This document shows, in pieces, positions 16,605-26,200 of a DNA stretch of 64,000 nt; positions within the stretch are counted from its first letter, which is position 1; the number at the start of each line of letters is the position of its first letter. The stretch covers positions 372,001 through 436,000 of the forward strand of contig NZ_FOQY01000003.1 of assembly GCF_900113865.1 (NCBI RefSeq), given 5' to 3'. This DNA is from Streptosporangium canum. Its GTDB lineage: Bacteria > Actinomycetota > Actinomycetes > Streptosporangiales > Streptosporangiaceae. The notes below the pieces were generated by a model. The model searched no databases, was not told where the DNA came from, and saw only the letters and a program-made list of their open reading frames with translations. Position numbers and translations under genes: made by a program.

Positions 16605-16819
16605 CCCTCCCGCCACCATCGCCGCACCGGTTCGCCCGGGAGGAGGCCGTCTTCGACCGCGCGAGGCGGCGCGGCGAGCTGCCGGCCACGGCCGACCCAA
16701 TGTTGATCATGGACCTGCTCGCCGGCGCGGTGTGGTTGCGCACGGTCTTCAGAGGGCTCCCCCTCGACGACGACTTCGCCGCGAAAGCGGTGAGCGCGGT
16801 CCTCGACGGGCCGTCCTGA
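16605..16819 (+). pseudogene. TetR-family regulator remnant (C-terminal part)
   Basis: The plus-strand frame ending at TGA 16819 encodes REEAVFDRARRRGELPATADPMLIMDLLAGAVWLRTVF...DDDFAAKAVSAVLDGPS, the C-terminal ligand-domain end of a TetR protein. The helix-turn-helix and most of the core are gone. Its missing 5' end abuts the missing 5' end of the divergent hydrolase remnant, so one deletion probably removed both N-terminal halves and the shared promoter. Confidence 0.7.
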
Positions 16820-16874
16820 GAACGCCGCCGCGGGTCGCCCGTACGCCCCGGGGCCGGCGGGGAGCCGCCGCGGG

Positions 16875-18086
16875 TCAGCCGGAGAGCGCGCCCGGGATGC
16901 GGTCGAGGATGGGGTACGGCATGAGCCCGTAGGCGTAGAAGTCGACCGCGTCGGCTCCCGCGGACCGGGCGGCCCGGACCTTGGCGGTGAGCCGGTCGGC
17001 CGAGTCGGTGTCGGGCAGGCCGGGCCGGAGCACGACCCGCAGCTCCCTGTCCTTGCCCGTCGAACGGCGGTAGGCGCCCACGTCGTCGGCGACCCTGGCG
17101 GCGTCACGGGCGTAGGCGAGAACGCTCAGCGAGGGCACCAGGTCGCCGAGGGCGACCAGGTCCACGCCGAGCTGCCAGGAGTCGTGCGCGGCGAGCCCGG
17201 ACGGGGGCAGGCCGTGGACGTAGCCCTTGGCCGAGCCGGTCGCGTCGAGGAAGACCAGCTTGGAACCCTCGTCGGTGACGGCCGTGGAGACCTCCGAGAC
17301 CAGCGAGGTCACCGCCTCCGAGCGGGCCCGCGCGTAGGCGACCACCTCGGGTCCGGCGTAGGCGGTCAGCGCCGCCCGGGTCACCTCGCCCTGCGCGGGC
17401 GGGTCGCCGTCGAGCACGCCGCCCACGATCCTGGCGCACTCCTCGCGCGCCACCTCGGCGTTGACGCCCAGGTCGGCGGCGCGGCGCATGCAGAAGTCGC
17501 AGAAGCACAGGCCGAGCAGGAAGACGTCCATCGGCCCGAGCGGGACGAAGCTGCGCTCGTTGTGGTTGCCGCAGTTGAAGTCGCCGAAGTGCAGCGCCTC
17601 GGCGACCACGCTGTCCACCCCCTGCCTGGCCACCGCCCGGCCCAGCGCCACCGCGTAGAGACGGACGTCCGGATGGGAGGGGCACAGGTCGGCGGGCGAG
17701 CCCCGGTCGCCGAAGCAGTTGCGCACGGTCACGTCGAGATTGGCCAGGCCGAGCGTGGTGTTCTGCAGGAAGACGGTCCAGCCGTGCAGCTTGAGACCGC
17801 GCTCGGCGGTGGCCAGGCGCAGGGCCGCCAGCGGCTCCTCTTCGGCGCCCTCCTGGACGGGCGGGACCAGGCGGAGGCCGCCGAACAGGTCCTCGGGCGG
17901 CGCGAAGTGCGCGCCGTCCCGGCGGACCGTCACCCGGGACCGGCCGTGCGGGGTGACGTCGCGGGCGCGGCGGTAGGCGGCGGCCACGGTCAGACCCGCC
18001 ACGCCGTATCCGGTGATCCGGTCAAGGACCGTGTCCAGGCCCTCCCCGCGCACGTCCTCCACATAGACGTATAGCGAGCTGTCCAA
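16875..18086 (-). CDS. Uncharacterised TIM-barrel-like protein in the D-amino-acid operon
   Basis: 403 residues from a TTG start at 18086; GGGAGG lies about 8 bp upstream. The protein alternates strands and helices as in a TIM barrel, ending in 'GADAVDFYAYGLMPYPILDRI', a putative glycosidase-like strand and helix. A cluster of cysteines (CFCDFCMRR around residue 195) and 'LHFGDFNCGNHNERSF' may bind a metal. I do not recognise a characterised family. It is the last gene of the operon with RidA, DTA-like and D-aminoacylase-like genes, 31 bp behind RidA, so a role with the same substrates is likely. Confidence 0.75.
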   Translation of the reverse strand: MDSSLYVYVEDVRGEGLDTVLDRITGYGVAGLTVAAAYRRARDVTPHGRSRVTVRRDGAHFAPPEDLFGGLRLVPPVQEGAEEEPLAALRLATAERGLKLHGWTVFLQNTTLGLANLDVTVRNCFGDRGSPADLCPSHPDVRLYAVALGRAVARQGVDSVVAEALHFGDFNCGNHNERSFVPLGPMDVFLLGLCFCDFCMRRAADLGVNAEVAREECARIVGGVLDGDPPAQGEVTRAALTAYAGPEVVAYARARSEAVTSLVSEVSTAVTDEGSKLVFLDATGSAKGYVHGLPPSGLAAHDSWQLGVDLVALGDLVPSLSVLAYARDAARVADDVGAYRRSTGKDRELRVVLRPGLPDTDSADRLTAKVRAARSAGADAVDFYAYGLMPYPILDRIPGALSG

Positions 18087-18117
18087 GCCGCCGCCCTCCC
18101 ACGCAGTCGGTCAGACT

Positions 18118-18504
18118 CTAACGCGGCTTGTAGGCCACGAAGTCGATCTCGACCAGGATGTCCATCAAGTCGGAGCCGACGGTCGTGCGGACCGGGTACG
18201 GCTGGGTGAAGTAGGACTTGTAGACCTCGTTGTAGGCGGCGAAGTCCCGCTTGAGGTGCTGCAGGTGGACGGTCGACTTCACCACGTCGTCGAAGCCGAG
18301 GCCGTGGGCCGCGAGGATCGCGCCCAGGTTGCGCATCACCTGGTGGGTCTGCTCGGCCACGTCCGTGCCGACGACCTCGCCGGTCCTGGAGTCCAGGGGG
18401 CCCGCACCCGAGGTGTAGACGAAGTCCCCGACCACGAGGCCCTGCGAATACGCGCCGACCGGCGCCGCGCCCTCATCGGTCCGCAGCTCCTGCTTGCCAC
18501 TCAT
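18118..18504 (-). CDS. RidA-family enamine/imine deaminase
   Basis: 128 residues from ATG 18504, with GAGGAG 7 bp upstream; an upstream start at 18528 is less likely. The RidA fold is clear: APVGAYSQGLVVGDFVYTSG, the ligand-binding 'PYPVRTTVG' and the C-terminal VEIDFVAY. The Arg in PVRTTV is the conserved residue binding the carboxylate. RidA hydrolyses reactive enamines released by PLP-dependent dehydratases to keto acids plus ammonia. Directly downstream of a fold-III PLP enzyme, it would detoxify that enzyme's product. Confidence 0.93.
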   Translation of the reverse strand: MSGKQELRTDEGAAPVGAYSQGLVVGDFVYTSGAGPLDSRTGEVVGTDVAEQTHQVMRNLGAILAAHGLGFDDVVKSTVHLQHLKRDFAAYNEVYKSYFTQPYPVRTTVGSDLMDILVEIDFVAYKPR

Positions 18505-18552
18505 GTCACCACTCCTCAACTGAACCAACGGGAACCAACAACGGGAAACAGA

Positions 18553-19662
18553 TCAGAAACAGGTATGGATCAGGTCGACGACGACGTAATCGTCGTCCAC
18601 CACCGGCATGACCCGCCACTTGTCGAAGGCGGTGCACGGATGGGAGATGCCGAACGACACCAGGTCTCCCGGCTTCACCCGCGTGTCCGGCCCGAGCCGC
18701 AGGACCGTGTGCTGGTCCTGGACCTTGAGCACCGTCGCGTCCGCGACGGCCCCGCGCGGCACCGGCAGCCCCTCGTCGAAGGGGGCGTCGCGCTTGCCGA
18801 ACCCGACGACGGCCAGGCCCGGCTCGGGGACGGTCAGCACGTGCGCCCAGATCTCCAGCGCGGCCCGCAGCTCACCCTCGATCCGGGTGTACGGCGTGCG
18901 CTCGCGGTAGTAGCCGTCGTCGTGGCTGACGTACGCGCCGCTGCGCAGCATGATCCTGGCCTGGCAGGCGGCGAGTTCCCGGCCGATCAGGTCGAACCAC
19001 TGGCTGCCGCCCACCGACAGGATCGGGTCGCGCACCCGCAGGTGCTCCAGCGCCTCCAGCAGCCGGTGCAGGTAGGCCCGGACCTCCCCGGCCGACGGCA
19101 GTGATCCTTCGTAGCCGGCGACGCCCGCGAGCTCCACGCCGTCCGCCGCCTGCGCCGCCGAGGCGACCTCCAGGAGATGCGCGAGCGTGCGGCTGCCGCC
19201 CCGGCCGCCCTCGTGCCCGAGCTCGGCCAGCACCCGGAACGGCCTGGCCCCCGCGTGCTCGGACAGCGCCTCCACCCCGGCCACCGAGTCCACGAAGCAG
19301 AGGAACTCGAATGACGGGTCCTCCTCGAGCGAGGCCGCGATGGCGGCGAGGCCCGCCGGGTCGAAGACCTGGTTGGCGAGGATGATCCGGGAGACGCCGA
19401 ACTCTCGCAGGGTGAGCACCTGGCTGGGAGTGGCGGCCGTCAGCCCCCACGCGCCGGCGTCGAGCTGGGCCCGGACCAGCTCGGGCGACATGGTCGTCTT
19501 GGCGTGCGGGACCAGGGTCAGCCCGTGCTGCCCGGCGAAGGCCGCGAGCGTCGCGATGTTGTGCTCCAGCGCGCTGCGGTGCGCCACCATCACGGGGAAG
19601 CTGAACGCCCCGCCGAACAGCGACGACCCCACTGCCCTCCCGGGATCCACGATCCCCTTCAC
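18553..19662 (-). CDS. Fold-type III PLP enzyme, D-threonine aldolase / D-serine dehydratase-like
   Basis: 369 residues from GTG 19662, with GAAGGGGG 8 bp upstream. An N-terminal alanine-racemase-like barrel carries the PLP lysine in LVPHAKTTMSP. The C-terminal D-serine dehydratase-like domain ends with the metal pair His/Cys in SFGISHPCTAFDKW. Members cleave or deaminate D-3-hydroxyamino acids (D-Thr, D-Ser) or act as amino-acid deaminases. It sits between a D-aminoacylase-like gene and RidA, which strongly supports a D-amino-acid substrate. Confidence 0.88.
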   Translation of the reverse strand: MKGIVDPGRAVGSSLFGGAFSFPVMVAHRSALEHNIATLAAFAGQHGLTLVPHAKTTMSPELVRAQLDAGAWGLTAATPSQVLTLREFGVSRIILANQVFDPAGLAAIAASLEEDPSFEFLCFVDSVAGVEALSEHAGARPFRVLAELGHEGGRGGSRTLAHLLEVASAAQAADGVELAGVAGYEGSLPSAGEVRAYLHRLLEALEHLRVRDPILSVGGSQWFDLIGRELAACQARIMLRSGAYVSHDDGYYRERTPYTRIEGELRAALEIWAHVLTVPEPGLAVVGFGKRDAPFDEGLPVPRGAVADATVLKVQDQHTVLRLGPDTRVKPGDLVSFGISHPCTAFDKWRVMPVVDDDYVVVDLIHTCF

Positions 19663-19699
19663 GCGATGCCCCCTTCGGTTGCCTGGGTGGACCCTATCC

Positions 19700-21223
19700 T
19701 CAAGGGCGCAGCGCCCGGCCGGGGGTGGCCCCGGTGAGCTCTCCCCCCGCCAGGACGGGGACTCCGGAGACCAGGACGTCGTCGACGCCGGTGGCCAGGG
19801 TGCGCGGGGCGGCGTAGGTGGCCCGGTCGGAGACCGTCTCGGAGTCGAGGACGAGGATGTCGGCGGCGTGCCCGGGGCGGATCAGGCCCCGGCCGGCGAG
19901 GCCGAAGCGGCGGGCGGGGTGGGAGGCGAGGTGGACGGCGGCCTGCTCCAGGGTCCAGTCGCCGGTCTCGCGGACGTGGCGGCCCAGCATGCGGGCGAAC
20001 GCGCCGTAGCCCCGGGGGTGGGGGTGCCCGCCGACGTAGATGCCGTCGGAGCCGCCCGTGTGCCCGGGGTGGCGCAGGATCGCGCGCACCGACTCCTCGC
20101 CCTCGGGGCCCTCGTCGGGCCGGGCCGTCACGCAGCCGGCCTCAAGCCGGGTGTCGATCAGGACGCGGCGGCAGAACTCCCCCGGCTCGACCCCGGCCTT
20201 GGCCGCGGCGTCCGGGAGCGACAGCCCCTCGGCCCACTCGGCGCCGGGCACGTGGGAGAAGGTGATCCTCGGCCAGAGCTCCGGATCCCAGTCGACCGGC
20301 TCGGACTCCAGCAGTTCCAGCGCCCGGTCGGTGTCGGCGGCGGGAATCCACGACGGCAGCGCGACCATCGCCAGGATCGTGCTGCCCCGCAGGTAGGGGT
20401 AGGTGTCGAAGGTGACGTCCAGCCCGTCGAGACGGGCCTGGTCGACCAGCGGCAGCAGGGTGGCCGCCGGACCGTGGTAGTGCGAGACGTGCACGGCGGC
20501 GCCCGACCGCCGGGCGATGTCGGCCACCTCGGCCATGCCCGTCCCGGCCAGCGCGCCGTACCCGCGCATGTGCGTCACGTACGGCAGGCCGCCCAGCGGC
20601 GCGCAGAGCGCGGCGATCTCCTCGGCGTCGGCGTAGCGCCCCGGGGCGTACTCCAGGCCGGTGGACAGCCCCACCGCGCCCTCCGACAGGCCGCGCTCGA
20701 CGTGGGCGAGCATCTCGGCCCGCTCGCCGGGGGTGGCGGCCCGCTCGGCGGCGCCCATCACGTCGTAGCGGATCGTGCCGTGCGGCAGCAGGTAGGCGGT
20801 GTTCAGCGCGGTCGCGCGGTCGTAGCCGGCCAGCAGCTCCCGCACGCTGAGCGGCCCGTCGGCCGACGGGTGGGTGCCGTTGACGGCCGCGAAGTAGCGG
20901 GTGGCGTAGGCGAAGGTCTCCGGGGTGGAGGCGGGCGCGAAGGACAGGCCGTCCTGGCCGAGGACGAACGTGGTCACGCCCTGCCGGAGCGCGGCGAGCT
21001 GCACCTCCGGGTCGAACACCAGGGCGTCCCCGTGGGCGTGGCAGTCGATCAGGCCTGGCATGACGTGCCGGCCGGGTGCGTCGATCACCGTCGCGGCCTC
21101 CGCGCCGGTCAGCCGCCCCACCGCGGCGATCCGGTCTCCGGTGATGCCGACATCCGCCCGGAAGGCCGGGGCACCCGTGCCGTCCAGCACCCAGCCGCCC
21201 TTGATCAACACATCGAATGACAT
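19700..21223 (-). CDS. N-acyl-D-amino-acid deacylase-like amidohydrolase
   Basis: 507 residues from ATG 21223; a TTG four codons upstream is an alternative. The amidohydrolase domain is evident: LIKGGWVLDGTG, metal pair CHAHGD, THMRGYG and HVSHYHG histidines, GGSDG aspartate, and the C-terminal 'IRPGHAADILVLD' strand. The Cys ligand that D-aminoacylases usually show in a GNCG-like motif is replaced by VLGQDGLSF, so metal coordination may differ. It would release free D-amino acids from acylated or peptidyl precursors, and is first in the operon with the DTA-like and RidA genes. Confidence 0.88.
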   Translation of the reverse strand: MSFDVLIKGGWVLDGTGAPAFRADVGITGDRIAAVGRLTGAEAATVIDAPGRHVMPGLIDCHAHGDALVFDPEVQLAALRQGVTTFVLGQDGLSFAPASTPETFAYATRYFAAVNGTHPSADGPLSVRELLAGYDRATALNTAYLLPHGTIRYDVMGAAERAATPGERAEMLAHVERGLSEGAVGLSTGLEYAPGRYADAEEIAALCAPLGGLPYVTHMRGYGALAGTGMAEVADIARRSGAAVHVSHYHGPAATLLPLVDQARLDGLDVTFDTYPYLRGSTILAMVALPSWIPAADTDRALELLESEPVDWDPELWPRITFSHVPGAEWAEGLSLPDAAAKAGVEPGEFCRRVLIDTRLEAGCVTARPDEGPEGEESVRAILRHPGHTGGSDGIYVGGHPHPRGYGAFARMLGRHVRETGDWTLEQAAVHLASHPARRFGLAGRGLIRPGHAADILVLDSETVSDRATYAAPRTLATGVDDVLVSGVPVLAGGELTGATPGRALRP

Positions 21224-21425
21224 GTTGGGATTCAATCATTCACCGGGAATTCGGTGCACCCGGAGGCATCCGCCGGGTCCGGGACATCGCGACCACCCGC
21301 ACCGCGCGGCCGCCGTTCATTCCCGAGGGCGCCACGGCCCGTCACCGGGAGGCCGTACCGGCCCGTGGTAATTTGGGCCCCCCTTCCCCCTTGACCTGAC
21401 ATGTCGGAAATGATGCCATCTTTCC

Positions 21426-21450
21426 TTAGTTAGGAATCTTTCCTAACTAG
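21426..21450. promoter_or_regulatory. Palindromic operator upstream of the GH8 gene
   Basis: TAGTTAGGAA and TTCCTAACTA form a perfect 10-bp inverted repeat around TCT (21427-21449); one more flanking base on each side nearly pairs. The site lies 25 bp before the GTG, between any promoter (a possible -35 TTGACC at 21391) and the start. AT-rich and symmetrical, it is likely the binding site of a carbohydrate-responsive repressor. Confidence 0.65.
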
Positions 21451-21474
21451 TTGATCGCAGAGAGGGAAGACCCT

Positions 21475-23187
21475 GTGCATGCGAGACCACGTCTCCGTCA
21501 CCCCTCGACCATCCTCGTCCCCGCACTGGCGTCGGCACTGATCGCGTCGGTGTTCGTCCTGGCGCCGCCCGGCTTCGCCGCCGACTCCCTCCTGTCCCAG
21601 GGCCGTCCGGCCACCGCCTCCTCCAGTGAGGACTCCACGCTGGTCCCGGCCAAGGCCTTCGACGGAAGCGGCTCGACCCGCTGGGCCTCCGTGGAGGGCA
21701 ACGACCCCGAGTGGCTCCGCGTCGACCTCGGCCAGTCCGCCACGATCTCCCGGGTCAAGCTGACCTGGGAGGCGGCGTACGGCAAGGCGTACCGGATCCA
21801 GACCTCGGCCGACGGCTCGGCCTGGACCGACGTCTACTCGACCACCGTCGGCGACGGCGCCGTGGACGACCTGACCCTGTCCGGAACCGGCCGCTATGTG
21901 CGGCTGTACGGCACGGCCCGCGGCACCGCCTACGGCTACTCGCTGTACGAGATGGAGGTCTACGGCAGCGCCGGCGGGAACCCCAGCCCCACCCCGACGG
22001 TCACACCGACCCCCACCCCGACGCCGACCGCGGGCGGACCGGCGGTGCCCTTCGGCGGGCACACGATCCCCTACGCCTCCGGGATGCTGCGCCCCAGCGG
22101 CGGCCAGGCCGCGCTCGACCAGAAGGTGGTCGACTACTACAAGCGCTGGAAGGCCGCCTTCGTCAAGCAGAACTGCGGCAACGGCTGGTACCAGATCATC
22201 TCCCCCGACGCCGACCACCCCTACGTGGCCGAGGCGCAGGGCTACGGCATGGTCATCGCCGCCACCATGGCGGGCGCCGACCCCGACGCCAAGAAGATCT
22301 TCGACGGCCTGCTGAAGTACGTCCTGGCCCACCCCTCGTCGATCACCCCCGGCCTGCTCGCCGCCGAGCAGGACACCTCCTGCAAGAGCGTCAACGGCGG
22401 GGACTCCGCCACCGACGGCGACCTGGACGTCGCCTACGGCCTGCTCCTGGCCGACCGGCAGTGGGGCAGCGCGGGCGCCTACGACTACAGGCAGCTCGCG
22501 ATCAAGACCATCAACGCCATCAAGTCCGGCGAGGTCAACCCGACCACCAAGCTGATGAAGCTCGGCGACTGGACGAGCTCCGGCGACCAGTACTACTGGA
22601 TCAGCCGCTCCTCGGACTGGATGATCGACCACTTCCGGGCGTTCCGTAAGGCCACCGGCGACGCGACCTGGGACACCGTCCGCACCAACCACCAGAACCT
22701 CATCGCCTCCCAGCAGGCGAACTACGCCGCGGGCACCGGCCTGCTGGCCGACTTCGTGGTCAACACCAACACCACCCCGAAGCCCGCCTCGGGCCAGGTC
22801 CTGGAGGACCCCAACGACGGCAAGTACTGGTGGAACGCCTGCCGTGACCCGTGGCGGATCGGCGCCGACGCGGTGACCAGCGGCGACGCCAAGTCACTGG
22901 CCGCCGCGCGCAAGCTGAACACCTGGATCAAGGGCAAGACCGGCGGCGACCCGAGCAAGATCGCCGTCGGCTACGCCCTCAACGGCACGCAGATCTCCAG
23001 TGGCAGCGAGCCGGCCTACTTCGCCCCGTTCGCGGTGGCGGCGATGACCGACTCCGGCAGCCAGGCCTGGCTGGACGCCCTCTGGAACAAGATGCTGAAC
23101 ACCTCGTTCACGCCCACCGACTACTTCTCCACCAGCATCCAGCTCCAGGTCATGATCACGGTGACCGGCAACCACTGGGTGCCCTGA
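21475..23187 (+). CDS. Secreted GH8 endoglucanase/chitosanase with F5/8-type (CBM32-like) module
   Basis: 570 residues from GTG 21475 behind GAGAGGGA. A signal peptide (about 1-36) precedes an F5/8 type C module (about 38-168: GRPATASSSEDS, GSTRWAS, WLRVDLG, YVRLYGT), a Pro/Thr linker (NPSPTPTVTPTPTPTPTAGG) and a GH8 domain (about 190-570). The proton donor is the Glu of YVAEAQGYGM; ATDGDLDVAYGLLLA is the GH8 signature with conserved Asp residues. GH8 enzymes cut beta-1,4 linkages in cellulose, chitosan, lichenan or xylan; substrate cannot be decided. The palindrome upstream implies repression control. Confidence 0.92.
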   Translation: MHARPRLRHPSTILVPALASALIASVFVLAPPGFAADSLLSQGRPATASSSEDSTLVPAKAFDGSGSTRWASVEGNDPEWLRVDLGQSATISRVKLTWEAAYGKAYRIQTSADGSAWTDVYSTTVGDGAVDDLTLSGTGRYVRLYGTARGTAYGYSLYEMEVYGSAGGNPSPTPTVTPTPTPTPTAGGPAVPFGGHTIPYASGMLRPSGGQAALDQKVVDYYKRWKAAFVKQNCGNGWYQIISPDADHPYVAEAQGYGMVIAATMAGADPDAKKIFDGLLKYVLAHPSSITPGLLAAEQDTSCKSVNGGDSATDGDLDVAYGLLLADRQWGSAGAYDYRQLAIKTINAIKSGEVNPTTKLMKLGDWTSSGDQYYWISRSSDWMIDHFRAFRKATGDATWDTVRTNHQNLIASQQANYAAGTGLLADFVVNTNTTPKPASGQVLEDPNDGKYWWNACRDPWRIGADAVTSGDAKSLAAARKLNTWIKGKTGGDPSKIAVGYALNGTQISSGSEPAYFAPFAVAAMTDSGSQAWLDALWNKMLNTSFTPTDYFSTSIQLQVMITVTGNHWVP

Positions 23188-23197
23188 CCCTCCCGCC

Positions 23198-23233
23198 CGG
23201 TACGGCTCCCGCCCGCGGGCGGGAGCCGTACCG
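23198..23233. terminator. Bidirectional terminator between convergent genes
   Basis: The 36-bp palindrome is perfect: CGGTACGGCTCCCGCCCG pairs with CGGGCGGGAGCCGTACCG with no unpaired centre. It sits 11 bp after the GH8 stop and 3 bp before the stop of the convergent histidine-kinase/DUF4173 gene. Confidence 0.85.
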
Positions 23234-23235
23234 CG

Positions 23236-26200
23236 TCAGTCCTGGTAGGGGATGTCCAGCCGGGAGACCGTCCGGGGACACGTGACGTCCTTGAGCACCG
23301 GCCGCCGGCCGAGCAGCTCCCGCGCCTGCTGCCGGGCGAGATTCCAGCCGTTCCAGGGGTCGGGCGAGTGCAGCCCGTTGGCCTGGACCACGTCCCGCAG
23401 CACGCAGCTCCGGGCCGGCTCGGGCAGCCGGTCCAGTGCCGATACGGCCTCCGCCCCGAGGCTGCCCAGGTAGTCCTGGTCGATCTGCGCCAGGGTCCGG
23501 ACGGCGAGCTGGGTCTCCGCGACCCGCAGGTCCGGGTTCCACACCGCGAACGCCAGCAGCGCGGCGCCCGTCGTCGCGACGAGGGCCCTGGGGAACCACC
23601 CGGCGTTCCCGCGCCGCGTCAGCCGTACCGCACCGGCGACCAGGACCAGCGCGAAGATCCCGCCCAGCCACCAGATGGCCGCCTCCACCGAGGCTCGCAG
23701 CCGGGAGAACCCGTAGGCGTCGACGTACAGGTCCAGCCGGTGCAGCGCGGAGACCAGGATCACCATGGTCAGCGCGCACAGCAGGCCGAGCAGCCCGGCC
23801 ATCAGCCACCGGTCCCGCCCCGCGAGTTCGAGCGCCCCCGAGGCGACCGCCACGATCGCCAGCACGAACACGCTGACCACGACGAGCTGGAAGAACCCCG
23901 AGCGGGCGTACTCGGCGTAGGTCAGCCCGGTGGCCGACACCAGCCACCGGGTGCTGCCGAACAGCACCGTCACCTGCATCGCCACGAACACCCCGAACAG
24001 CAGGTTGAGCGCGATGAGCGGGGTCATCCAGAGGCCGCGGCTCACTCTGATCCGCAGGTCCGGAGCCTTCGGTTCGGCCACGGGCCGCAGGCCCACCAGC
24101 ACGGCGGAGGCGGCCACAACGGCGAAGACCACGAACAGCAGGATCCTCAGCGGCACCGACTCCGCCCAGTCCTGCGAGCTGAACACCCGCTCGACGGCTT
24201 CGGCGAAGACCGCGTCCGCCGAGGCGAACAGCGCCCCGAACACCGCCACCAGCACGACGGTCAGGCCGCCCCCGAGCAGCACGGGCACCATCCGCCTGTG
24301 CAGCGGCGCCCCCTTCACCCGCACCGCCGCCGCCAGGAACCACGGCACCGGCAGCAGTCCCAGCACCACCGACGCCCCGCCCCTGGCCACGCCGAGCCAG
24401 CCCCGCCCGGCCCCCGACAGGGCGAGCGCGGCCAGCAGGGACCCGGCCAGCAGGAGCAGGCCGACGAGCCAGTCCGCGTCCCTGAACACCGCCACCGCGA
24501 CCAGCCCGTACGCGATCGCCCCCAGCGTCGCCGACCACGGAGTGATCCTCTTGCGCACGGCCGGCAGCGCCACCGCCCCCATCGCGACCGCGACCAGCAC
24601 GAACCCCAGTCCCATGGCGCTGTCCGGCAGCGCGAGCGCCGCGAGGAGCCCCGCGGCGGCACACGCCGGCAGCACCCAGCGGGCGGTGGGCGGCAGCTCC
24701 GGCCGGGGGAACAGCGGCGGCGCCACGTACTCCCCGGGCGGCAGGCCGCCCCCCTGAGGACCCGGCACGTTCCCCGGCTTCGGTACGGCGGGACGCCCCG
24801 GGGGGAGTCCCTGGGGCACGGACGGATGCGCGGGCGGCCCATGGCCGATCCAGGCGTCGCTGGAGCCCGAAGTGCCGGTGGCCCCGATGACCGTGCCGAC
24901 GAACGCGCCGGCCGCCGTGATGAGGACCCCGGCCAGCGCGCCCAGCAGAGGGGACACGACCCCGATGACGATGCCCGGCAGCACGGCGCACACGAGGCCG
25001 ACGATGCCGCCGAGGATGACCCCGAGGAACGCCGCGCCCCAGTTGCGGACCGGCGCGGGCCGGGGAGCCGGGACCGGACGGGCGGACGCGGCGGCCCAGC
25101 CCTCCGGCGCGGACCACGCCGGTTGGGTCACGGCGTGGAACTCCCGGGGCACGGAGGCAGGCCCCGGACCGGCAGAACCGGGAAAGGCCGGGCCGGGAGA
25201 AGAGGGGGCGGCCCCAGAGGCGAGAGGCCCCGGACCGGGAGCCGGGAGCCCTGGACCCGGAGCAGGGGCCGGCGCGGGCCCGGCCGCCTCGGACATGACC
25301 GGCATCTCCGGTGACTCCGGTGACTCCGGGGTGACCGGCACCGGAACGCCCCGGCGGTCGGGAAGGGACTCCCCACCGGGAGGGGGCACCGGCCCGGCCG
25401 CCTCGGGGGCGGCGGACGTGGCGGCCACCGGGACGGGAGAGGGGCCGGGGATGCCGGAGTGGGCAGCCGGCGGCGCCTCGGGCGCGGGAGGAGCGGGGCG
25501 TTCCGGCGCGGAAGGCGGGCGGAGTCCCGAAGGCTCCGGCGCGGAAGGCGGGCGGAGTCCCGAAGGCTCCGGCGCGGAAGGCGGGCGGAGTCCCGAAGGC
25601 GGGGACGGGCTGGAGAGGTCGGAGTCGGGTGGGTCGTCCATCGTGATCCTTCCTGGAAGGCCGACCGCGACGCGGCAGCCGGTGCCCTCTTCGACATGTA
25701 TGGAGCCGCCGTGAAGTTCGACGATCTCCTTGGTGATGGCCAGGCCGAGACCGGCGCCCCCGTCGTCGGCGGCCCGGCCCGCGTCGAGGCGGGAGAAGCG
25801 TTCGAACGCCCGCGCCCGATCCTCCGGCGGGATGCCCGGCCCCTCGTCGGTGACGCGGAGCCGGATCCCGTCCCCCTCGGCGTCCGCCGCCAGCACCACG
25901 ACCCCGCCGTCGGGGCTGTGCCGTACCGCGTTGTCCAGCAGGTTCGCGAGCACCTGGGCCAGCAGGTCGGGGTCGGCGCGGACGCTCAGCCCGGCGGGCA
26001 CCTGGCAGCGGGCCGTGATCCCGTCCCTGACCAGCACCGCCTCGCGCAGCGCCTGGTCGCACAGCGGCCCGAGCCCGACGTCCTCAAGCTCGATCAGCCG
26101 GGCCCCGGACTCCAGGCGGGACAGGTCGAGGAGCTGGGCGACCAGCCGGCCGAGCCGCTCCGTCTGGGCCAGTGCCGTCTCCAGCGTCGCCTGGTCGGGC

